DNA from: Anseranas semipalmata
Lineage: Eukaryota > Chordata > Aves > Anseriformes > Anseranatidae
Direction: 5' to 3'
Length of the DNA stretch: 64,000 nt
Assembly: GCA_013399115.1 (NCBI GenBank)
Contig: VXAA01001950.1
Location: 14,652-78,651, forward strand
The notes below the pieces were generated by a model. That model was not told where the DNA came from and searched no databases. It saw nothing but the letters and a program-made list of their open reading frames with translations. This document shows, piece after piece, positions 47,543 to 56,330 of this stretch. The stretch's first letter is position 1. Every line of letters starts with the position of its first letter. Both the position numbers and the translations under genes were made by a program.

Positions 47543-49147
47543 ATGGTGCACTGGTCAGCTGAAGAGAAGCAGCTCATCACCGGCCTCTGGGGCAAGGTCA
47601 ATGTGGCCGACTGCGGTGCCGAAGCCCTGGCCAGGTAGGTCCGGCTCCCGGGCATCGGCTCAGCTGCGCCCTGCATAGAGGAACCGCTGCAGCCGCAGGA
47701 GGGAGTGTTAACGGTGTCCGTGTGTGCCTGTGTCCCCCCTTCTCTTGCCAGGCTGCTGATCGTCTACCCCTGGACCCAGAGGTTCTTCTCTTCCTTCGGG
47801 AACCTGTCCAGCCCCACCGCCATCATCGGCAACCCCATGGTCCGTGCTCATGGCAAGAAAGTGCTCACCTCCTTCGGGGAAGCCGTGAAGAACCTGGACA
47901 ACATCAAGAACACCTTCGCCCAGCTGTCTGAGCTGCACTGCGACAAGCTGCATGTGGACCCCGAGAACTTCAGGGTGAGCTGCCCTCCTGGCCAGGGGAC
48001 CCATCCCCGTGCATCTCTGCGGGGAGTTTCTCCCCGTGCCCCCGAGCCAGCTATTCCCAGTCCCACATGTGGGGACTCCCTGTAGAGGTGCCAGTGCTGG
48101 AGGAAGAGGAGCTGGTGGCTGGGGAGAAGGGCAGAAGCAGGAGACGGACAGGGAGGGGAGGGACCAACCTGCAGCTTGGTGAGAAAGGACCAAAGGGGCT
48201 GGAGGGGCCATCAGGAGGGTGAAAGCAAGGATGCAAGGGAGCAGGAAAGGCAGCAAGGAGGTGGCTGCAGTGCGGAAAGGGAGGGAGAGAGTAAAGCGAA
48301 AGCACTTGTTGGAGCAGGAAGAGGTCTGAGCCAAGGGGAAAGCAAAGGAGCAAGAGTGAAACCTGGCATGGAGGAGAAAGGAGAGATGAGCGAGGAGCAA
48401 GGGACAGCAGCTAGATGCCAAAAGCCAAAGAGGAGTGGGATCTGGAGGGAGAGGGAAGTTTTGCTCCTGCATCTCTGCAGCTGAGAATCTCCCTGTGGGG
48501 AAGGAACCCCAGCGTTTGTCACTGGGACTGGCAGAGCTCCCCCCATGCCAGCAGGAGCTCGCCGTTGGCACCAGGGCGCTTCGCAGCACCGCGTGCCAGC
48601 TCCCTGCCTCTCAGCAGATGCTCAGCTGTGCCTCCTGCTCAGGAGGAACTCCCAAATGAAGCCAGATGGGAGAAAAAATTAATCAACTGAATTGCTGGAG
48701 AATTTCTGGTTACTCTTCCCACACCAATAGCAGAAGGAGTAAATATGGCCTGGGGTCAGTGGACAAGATGAAAAGCTTTGGAGTCAGTGGCCCAGACTAG
48801 ACAGGGGCTGGTGCATTTTGTACTTTGTGCATTTTGCAATTTAAGCCGAACAAAAGGATTAATGAGTTTAAGGTATGTCTTAAAAAGGCCTGCAGTTTGC
48901 AGGGAGATTTTTAAGCCTACGAAACGCCTGTAGGTTTCCCTGGGACTGGTGCAAGCACTGGCGTGGGAATTGGCAGTCTCCCAGGCACTGCTAACTGAGG
49001 ATGCTCTTGTCCCCACAGCTCCTGGGTGACATTCTCATCATCGTCCTGGCTGCCCACTTCAGCAAGGATTTCACTCCCGACTGCCAGGCCGCCTGGCAGA
49101 AGCTGGTCCGCGTGGTGGCCCATGCTCTGGCCCGCAAGTACCACTAA
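47543..49147 (+). CDS. HBBA: adult beta-globin (betaA)
   Basis: Coding exons 47543-47634, 47752-47974 and 49019-49147; introns 117 and 1044 nt. The 146-residue chain is the major adult beta chain, pairing with alphaA or alphaD in definitive red cells. Identity is clear from [30 protein letters not shown] and [15 protein letters not shown]. Haem ligands His63 and His92 are present, Cys93 is kept, and the avian phosphate-site residues Val1, His2, Lys82, Arg135, His139 and Arg143 are all there. Ile55 replaces the Leu found in chicken, at an alpha1-beta1 contact where some high-altitude waterfowl vary; Glu73 and Ser119 are also visible. The stop is TAA, unlike the TGA of the other three genes. 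The gene lies upstream of the shared enhancer. Confidence 0.97.
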
Positions 49148-49235
49148 AGCGCCGGCAGGAAAGCTCCCAGAGCTTCCTCCAGCTCGTGTCGCGCACCTGC
49201 GGAAATGCTCTGGAGCCGACAGCTTGTAACAGCCA

Positions 49236-49241
49236 AATAAA
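49236..49241 (+). terminator. betaA-globin polyadenylation signal
   Basis: AATAAA 88 nt after the TAA, followed by TGTCTGTGTGTCCCTGGGTG, a good GT-rich downstream element. Confidence 0.9.
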
Positions 49242-49669
49242 GTGCATCCTGTGAAGTCCCCGCTGTCTGTGTGTCCCTGGGTGGCTGGAGGGCCTGGGGG
49301 CCGGGGACCTGGGCACCCGCGGGACCGGGCTGCGAGCTCAAGCAGGGCAGGGGTCTGGCATCGGGATGCGCTGGCTCCCTTTGCTCCATGTGGTCTCCTG
49401 GGGGGTTGTGTGGGGTCTGCCTCTGGAAATCACACTTAGAAACCCGAGTACTGGGTGGCCACAGCCCTGCTCATCTCTGCTCGTCCGCTGGGAAGTTTGC
49501 ACTGGGGGAGATGTTTGCACTGGGGGAGATGTTTTACAGTTTACTGTAAAACCTGGGGGTTTTCTCACAGGCCACGGGAATGCAGTGGAATCGTATTTTT
49601 TAGGGAGGATAAACAAAGTGAAGACTTTAATCCTCCCCGGCCCATTTCTGGCATAAAGCCTACCAGAAA
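49242..49669. other. spacer between betaA and its enhancer
   Basis: Contains a direct repeat TTTGCACTGGGGGAGATG, two copies at 49497-49532, and a perfect 8-bp-arm hairpin at 49532-49551 (TTTTACAG, loop TTTA, CTGTAAAA). Otherwise unremarkable. Confidence 0.6.
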
Positions 49670-49745
49670 TGAGCTGACTCATACTGGACTAGCAGCCAGC
49701 TGGGTGGGGGCAGGTTTTAGATAAACATTTTGCTATCAAGACCTG
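49670..49745. promoter_or_regulatory. betaA/epsilon enhancer core
   Basis: The motifs of the chicken beta/epsilon enhancer appear in compact order: NF-E2 site GCTGACTCAT at 49673-49682, a CACCC box on the minus strand (GGGTGGGGG at 49702-49710), and an inverted GATA pair, AGATAA at 49719-49724 facing CTATCA at 49733-49738. It lies about 2.2 kb downstream of the expected betaA cap site and 2.6 kb upstream of epsilon, the position known in chicken. There it drives both genes through competition between their promoters, by GATA-1, NF-E2 and a CACCC-binding factor. Function here is inferred from motif content and place. Confidence 0.8.
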
Positions 49746-52109
49746 TCCAGACCTTGTTTATGCACTTCTTTTTCACCCTGTCCTGCCCATTCTGCAATTT
49801 CGGGGGGGCGGTGGGGGGGACAATCCTGCTAATAGTGGTGACTATTAATGATTTTCTGTAAGCGAAAATCAATCTATGCCTTGTACATGCAAAACTATTT
49901 GGGTGTTTAAGTGTGCGTAGAGCAGGACTCTAGAGTAGAGGTTGTTCGTTGCGTGGGAAGCACTGTCCATCCCGCTTGAACTGAGCATGGGGCAGCAAAA
50001 GCAGCTGCAGGCTGAAAGGACACGACTGCTTTTTGAAGGGGAAAAAGAGGGCCTAGCTATATACCCCAGCATCTCTGACACCCAGTCTGTGCTGTGCCCC
50101 TGCTTCATCCCTGCTTCATCCGTGTTGTGGGCATCCCTCTCCCCTGCCCCTGACCCACTGGTGGGTATCAAAGCCCTCTGTGACCCATAAATCCCCCTTC
50201 TCGCGCACGCTACTCCAAGGAAGGGGCATGTTGTTGCTGGTGTCAGGCCTTACACTGAGAATGCGGGGGGATAATTTGTATTGAGTCAAAAAGTGCTTTC
50301 TTCCATGCAGGGTGTCTGGGCAGGCACAGAGTGCGTGTCTTGTTCAGGTGTCACAAAAAAACAGACTCTTGCGTGTTTTTTCATAGATTATATGCTAGAT
50401 TTTCATAGACTTTTGTACAAACGCGATTGTTCACAGACTTCAGGCAGAAATGACCGCAATATTTCAGCAGGTAGGTCTCCTCCTGCCTGGCAAACAAGGT
50501 GCCTGGGGCCGGACGCGAGCCGCCCAGACCCCCAGGCTGGACCCTGCAGGAGAGCAGAGCAGGGGCTGGGCGCCTCCTGCCCCTGGGATTCCCACAGGGG
50601 TGCCCCTGCCTGGGGTCCCCATCCCCTGCACACAGCCACGCGGCAGCAGAGGGACGGGACCTGCCAGTGCTGCTGGTGGCTTCGCTCCCCAGTCCCGGTG
50701 CCCCCAGCAGACAGATCCCGCGGGACACCCCATCCCTGCGCTGCTTTCCCTGCTGCCCCCATTTTACCTCCTGCGTGGCAGCCACGTGCTGCTGTGGGAG
50801 CAGCCCCCCCCGGCAGCACGACCAGGAGTGACAGAGGGTGGGCACCAGCCGCGCCTCGCCCCGGCAGCTCCTGTCCCGTGCGTGCACCCAGGCGCTGCCC
50901 GACTTGATTTATCACCACGTGCCGCCACAGCAGCCCGCGCACGCTGCTTTTTCTTGACAAAAGGCAGATGTAGGGAACTCTAATTCACTATTCATCCCTA
51001 CTCCATCACAAAAAAAAAATGTATACAACTAGAAGGAAAAAGTTTATCAAAAGGATGAAAGTCTCCCTCAATATTTTCTTTGTTTTAACAGATTTCCCTC
51101 CCATTCCTGTATTTTCAGTAAAAGGCCAGGAAGACACTTAGTGGGAGGTGTCCCAGGGAGGAAGCCCAGATCTCGAGAGGAGCTCAGTCAGCTCTTCAGC
51201 TCTCCTGCAGCCCAGCTGTGCAAGCACCCCACCTCTCACCCTGTCTTCCTGCCAGCTGGACAAGACCCAGCACTTCTTACTTAGCCCAATCCACATGCCA
51301 GATTGTCCCAGGTGCCTTGGGATCAGGCTCACAGCCCCTGTGCTTTCAGCAAGGACTCTGTGTCTTGGGGTTTTGTCCAGAAAGCAAAGCAGGAGAGCCC
51401 CCCAGTGCAGGGGCATCGCTCCTGGGGAGGGTGCATCACCCCCTTGTGCTCGGGAGTGTCACAAGGGAGTGATTCTCATGGAGTCCAAACTCCTGAACTA
51501 GCAGGAAAATGTGGCACATGGCAGCCCCATCGGGGCAGGATCAGAAGGGAAAGCCCCTGTGTCCCCACTGGCTGACATCCCTGAGCTGAGCTTTTACTGC
51601 CTTTTGAGCCCACAGCAGGTGGCAAACCTGGCGTTCAAAGCACATTTCACCTGCCCCTTATGGATGTGAACTAAAGCAGAACTGGGATGAAAACAACGAT
51701 CCTGTTTGATCCCTGCTCCCTGCACAGCAGCACTGCCCCTGGACGGTCCCTTTACAGCCAAAGGGATGAGCTTCTACCGGCTCCAAAAGGAAAGCTAAAC
51801 TGAAAGGTCAAGTCCGTGGTGCAAGGGGACTGGAGTCCTGCTGCAGCACAGGCATCTTTACGTCTGCTGGTGGGTTGTGTTGCCACTGGCTGCATTTTGG
51901 CAGGGGCAATCATCATTTGGCTGATAGAGGCTAAGGCACAACAGACGCCAGCACTGGGAGAGCCAAGGCACAAGGCTCACTCTCCGTTGAGTCCCACACA
52001 CGTGTTTTAAATGGAGATAGACTCCTGTGCAGTGGCTTGTGTAGCCCTTTTTCTGCAAAAGGGCCCAGGGCTGGGATGGGACCTGGAGACCTGCTGGCAG
52101 GGGGGGAAG
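49746..52109. other. intergenic between enhancer and epsilon
   Basis: No gene recognised. GC-rich stretch at 50480-50950. A CTCF-like sequence CAGCAGGTGGCA at 51612-51623 is noted but unsupported. A GATA motif CTGATAGA is at about 51919-51926. Confidence 0.45.
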
Positions 52110-52342
52110 TGATAAAGCTCTCAAACCAGGGATAACCCGAGGCCCCTTCTCTGTGTGCCACACCCTGGCCGTCCCCTCCTGCCCCCCCGCCAGTGCGGAC
52201 CCCCACCCTGTCCCCAGCCAATGGCCCCGCAGCATGGGACGGGGAGGAGCTGCCAGCAGTGGATAAAAGCCCCCAGGGGTCTGCAGCTCCACTACAAGGT
52301 TTGTGTCCTCCTGCAGCCACACGCTACCCTCCATCCGACACC
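52110..52342 (+). promoter_or_regulatory. epsilon-globin promoter and 5' UTR
   Basis: GATA motif TGATAAAG at 52110-52117, CCCACCC at about 52202-52208, CCAAT at 52218-52222 and a GATAAAAG TATA-like box at 52262-52269, with the expected cap near 52293. From about 52198 to the ATG it matches the rho promoter apart from scattered changes, most of them in the last 20 nt, where it matches betaA instead. Confidence 0.87.
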
Positions 52343-53853
52343 ATGGTGCACTGGTCAGCCGAGGAGAAGCAGCTCATCACCAGCATCTGGAGCAAGGTCA
52401 ACGTGGAGGAATGTGGTGCCGAAGCCCTGGCCAGGTAGGTCCGGCTCCTGGGCATCGGCTCAGCTGCGCCCTGCATAGAGGAACCGCTGCAGCTGCAGGA
52501 GGGAGCGTTAACGGTGTCCATGTGTGCCTGTGTCCCCCCTTCTCTTACCAGGCTGCTGATCGTCTACCCCTGGACCCAGAGGTTCTTCTCTTCCTTCGGG
52601 AACCTCTCCAGCCCCACTGCCATCATCGGCAACCCCAAGGTCCGTGCCCATGGCAAGAAAGTGCTCAGCTCCTTTGGGGAAGCTGTGAAGAACCTGGACA
52701 ACATCAAGAACACCTACGCCAAGCTGTCGGAGCTGCACTGCGAGAAGCTGCATGTGGACCCCGAGAACTTCAGGGTGAGATGTGTTTTTGCAGCCTGAGC
52801 CCTTCCCTGCATAGTGCTTTGGTTTGAAACTGGAGGGAATTGTCTGCAACGATGGTGTCTGGGTTACTTTCTCTGGCTGTTGGAGGCAGAGTCCCTGCAT
52901 AGTACCCAAACAAGACAACAAGTGTAGAATGGTTTGGAAGAGAGCAGGTGACTTTCAAGCTAAAACATTCCATTTTTTGTGTCAGTGCAGGAATGGGGAG
53001 GAGAAAGTATTGGAAGATTGTAACCTAAAGGAGGTGCTTGGGCTGAGGACATAAAAAAGCAAACCCAGAGGAAGGTGCAGCATGTGCTGGAGGAATTGGA
53101 GGTGGAGGGACACTAAACAGAGCATTTAAGGAAATAGCAAGATAAGCAGCTAACCTGTTCTGAAATAGCAGAGCAGATCTCTGGCTTGTCCTGCATGGGC
53201 TGCCTATTGGGATGGGCACTCTTCCCTCCCCTAACACTTTTGAATAAAAATGGATAGATTTCTTCATTTACATCTAAAAAAAAAAAATTCAAGCAGCATT
53301 TTGCAGGGTGGGTTTCCGGCCAAATTGCTTTAGCATCCCAAGAATGGAGGAACATAGCTCCAGGGCTTTTTCTCTACCCACCTCCCTTTTTTCCTTTTTT
53401 TTTTNNNNNNNNNNNNNNNNNNNNNNNNNNNNNNNNNNNNNNNNTTTTAAGGCTGAAACAGACAATTTTTTCCCTAAACCCAGAACTTTCTATGGAAAGA
53501 CAGAATTTTGTCCTAGCAGCACCAGGGAGCAGGCACTGAGCCAGACCCTGCTGCCTAAAGGCTATTCTGGGTGGGAAGAGGGGGGAGTGCAGCAGCGAAT
53601 GTCCCTGCAGGGCGGCTTCAGCCTCAGGGAGAAGTCAGGGGAAATGTGGCCCCATGGCTGGTGGGGGTCGGCTCCATGGTCTGCTGCGGCGCTGACCCTG
53701 TTGGTTCTCCATTTTCTCCTCCAGCTCCTTGGAGACATCCTAATCATCGTCCTGGCCTCCCACTTCGCCAGGGATTTCACCCCTGCTTGCCAGTTCGCCT
53801 GGCAAAAGCTGGTCAGCGTCGTGGCTCACGCGCTGGCCCGCAAGTACCACTGA
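52343..53853 (+). CDS. HBE: epsilon-globin (embryonic beta-type globin)
   Basis: Coding exons 52343-52434, 52552-52774 and 53725-53853; introns 117 and about 950 nt, the latter holding an assembly gap. The 146-residue chain is intact, with His63 and His92. Epsilon-specific exon 3 residues [20 protein letters not shown] and Ser135 identify it; Arg143 and the RKYH end are as in betaA. Exon 1 differs from rho at only two bases (Val to Ile at residue 14, and a silent TGC to TGT), whereas exon 3 is clearly different. It is expressed with rho in primitive red cells in chicken. It is the last gene of the cluster and lies downstream of the shared enhancer. Confidence 0.96.
53405..53444. other. assembly gap (40 N) in epsilon intron 2
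   Basis: Forty unresolved bases flanked by T runs on both sides, so the true sequence is probably a long T homopolymer or an A/T-rich insertion. Real length is unknown. It does not touch coding sequence. Confidence 0.99.
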
Positions 53854-53925
53854 TCTGCCGGCATTGGCCGGGGAAGGGCCCTGCTGCACCGCGGCACCTC
53901 CAGGAGCCGGCCGGCCATAGCCCCC

Positions 53926-53931
53926 AATAAA
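53926..53931 (+). terminator. epsilon-globin polyadenylation signal
   Basis: AATAAA 72 nt after the TGA, followed by TGTCTGCATCTGCCTGTCTG. Confidence 0.9.
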
Positions 53932-55282
53932 CGCCTCGAATGTCTGCATCTGCCTGTCTGTGCTGGGGAGGGCAGCTGGGGCTGCCAAACGCAGCGCTTT
54001 CGCGTGGGTGTGCTTCTCGTATCTCAGGGCTGCTGTGGCCGCGATTCCACAACTCTGGAGTGCACCCTCATGCATGCACCCTGCCAACACGTGCACACAG
54101 GGCTGGGAGGAGAAAGCCCGCGCAGAGCGCTGGCAAGGGGCCCTGCACCGGGAGCGTGTCAGAGGGGGCTGCAGGAATAACTGGGGATTGCAAAGAATCC
54201 AAGCCTGTTCTCCCGACTCTGGGTTAACGGGAATGAGGCGAAGCCTGCAGTACCCCCAGCACACAGCTCCGAGCCAAGCTGTGGCCATTCAGCGCCCGCC
54301 CTCCCCTCCTCAGGGTGTGGGTGCTGCCTTGCCCACCCCCCCCACCCCGGCAGGGATGTGCCACCTCCCTGCAGAGCAGCTGCTGCGGCTGCGAGTGCGG
54401 ACACCTCCGGACTCAGGCTGCTGGGAGGCTCAGGAGACGTCCGCCTCTCCTCGCTACCTCGGTTGGCCCAGCAGAAGACCCTGGTCCCCCAGGGGGGATT
54501 TGTCGTGCTAAAGCACAAGGCAGACACTCACCCCCAGGGGCCCCCAGTCCCCTCTCCAGGCAGAGCGTGTTCATTTCCCACCGTCACCCTGCAAACAAAA
54601 CCCCCCGCACTAAGGGGTGTCCGGGCTTTGCAGGGCGCTCCTTCCCCCATCTGCTGGGCCCCCCAGGTGCTTGGAGCTGGGCTGCAGGTCAGGCTCGGTG
54701 GTTTGTTCACTGGGATGAGGGTGACAAGGTCACTTTTTATAAGCTATTTTGTTACCCAAAACAGGAAAAAATAAAATAAAAGTGTCCAGGGCTCTGTTTA
54801 TCTCACTCCTACATCTTGCCTTAAACCAAGACTGGACACTCCTTGAAGACAGGGGCTGATACCCAGAGCTGTTTACAGCATCTAGCGCAGCTGAGTCCTG
54901 GCTGTGATAGACATTTCTGGTGTTACCAGGGAGGAAACGGTTGGTTTGGGTCATTATCTTTCAAAGGCATGGCATTTCATCACCTGGATTCAGAAGGCTT
55001 CTCTTCTGCACCAGATCTGCAGATTTTTGTGCAGATGATAGCACGGCTCCTGGAAACGCTGCTCAGCAAGCGGCAGCGCAGGCTGTGCACTGCCCCGGTC
55101 TGAGCCCCAGGCTGGCCCTGCTTTGAGCAGGCATTGGACCAGAGACCCCCAGAGACCCTCCTCACTTGCATTGTGCTGTGGTTCTGCACTTGGAGTGTAC
55201 AGGATGCTTGGTTGCTTTTTCTCACCTCTGGATTTCTTTGAAGGGTTCCATAAAGAAATGAGTTGAAGGTGCCTTTCCAAAT
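53932..55282. other. intergenic between epsilon and the OR pseudogene
   Basis: GC-rich at 54250-54500 with overlapping frames, then ordinary sequence. This is where a 3' boundary element would be expected by analogy with chicken; I see no convincing CTCF motif. Confidence 0.45.
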
Positions 55283-56330
55283 CTACTTTGTCCAGATGCT
55301 GTAAAAAACAGGATTCATGATGGGTGGGTGGAGGACGTAGAAGCTGGCCATCACAGTGTGAAAGATGAGGGTGCCTCTTTCCTAGATCTGTGCAGGATGG
55401 ACAAGCCAAGTGCTGGGATGGAGAAGACCAGGACTGCACAGAGGTGGGAAGCACATGTGTTTGAAGCCTTCGGGCCCTCATTCTTGGAGGCAGTGCTGAG
55501 AGCTGTCATGAGGACCACAACGTAGGACAACAAAGCGAAGAGGAGCTCAGAACCCATGGCGGAGAAAATGAAGTCCAGGGCATAGATGCTGCTGAATGCT
55601 GTATCTGTGGAGGGCAGCCAGATCATGGTGGGATGGAGGCACAGGGGATGGGACAGGATGTTCCCCGGTCCCCAGGCAGCCAGAGGAGATGGATGGTGGG
55701 CATATAGAATCATAGAATCATAGAATCATAGAATCACAGAATGGTTTGAGTTGGAAGGGACCTTGAAGACCATTCTGTTCCAACCCCTTGCCATGGGCAG
55801 GGACACCTTCTACTAGACAATGTTGCCCAAAGCCCCATCCAGCCTGGCCTTGAAGACTTCCAGGGATAGGGCACCCACAAGTTCTCTGTGCAACCTGCTG
55901 TGATCAGGACTGTGCTCCTCAGTGGATGCACCAGCCCTTTTTGGCTACCCTCCTGCCTGTGGGCATGGTGGTTCACCTCAGTGGGGGCAGACGGCCATCA
56001 GCCTGTCAAGCGACATGGCAAAGAGCGCTGCTGACTCCAGGAAGGTGAGGGAACAGATAAGGAGGAGATGAGCCATGCAGGGTACAGCTTCATCTCCATG
56101 AACCTCCTAGGACCGCAACACCCCTGGCATACTGGAGAAACACAGGCCAAGGTCGGTGAGGGTCAGCACAGAGAAGATGTGATGCATGAGCTGGTGGAGG
56201 CTTTGATCTGCTTTTCTAGTGTACAGAATAACACAATTTCCAATGCTGTCAGTGGAGTAAACAGAACAAATCCAGGGTAAGGTAACATGCTTCACACATG
56301 GGGAGCCAGGCCATCAGAAAGGCTGTGACC
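55283..56330 (-). pseudogene. class I olfactory receptor pseudogene split by CR1
   Basis: The minus strand shows OR pieces in the right order. TM1-TM2: PWICSVYSTDSIGNCVILY, then SLHQLMHHIFSVLTLTDLGL. TM3: LTFLESAALFAMSLDRLMAV. A CR1 insertion occupies 55704-55918. Beyond it lie loop 2 to TM6 (ILSHPLCLHP, LLFALLSYVVVL, KASNTCASHLCAVLVFSIPA) and a TM7 block in another frame (MASFYVLHPPIMNPVFYS) ending at a TAG at 55283-55285. There are frameshifts in at least two places besides the insertion. The DRY region survives as DRLMAV. It was once a complete receptor adjoining the 3' end of the globin cluster. Confidence 0.88.
55704..55918 (-). mobile_element. CR1 LINE insertion in the OR pseudogene
   Basis: It begins on the plus strand with four copies of the terminal repeat ATAGAATC, followed by the reverse complement of the CR1 3' UTR (GGTTTGAGTTGGAAGGGACC) and a bit of ORF2-derived sequence (GGCCTTGAAGACTTCCAGGG). 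The OR coding sequence continues on both sides, so it inserted into a pre-existing OR gene or pseudogene. Confidence 0.95.

Noticed and set aside
47708..48589. 293-codon open frame on the minus strand over betaA exon 2 and intron 2
   Set aside because: It is the antisense shadow of betaA exon 2 continuing into GC-rich intron sequence; the same shadow appears over the other three globins.
51609..51624. CTCF-like sequence between betaA and epsilon
   Set aside because: Only a partial match to the consensus, and such matches are common by chance. Occupancy data would be needed.
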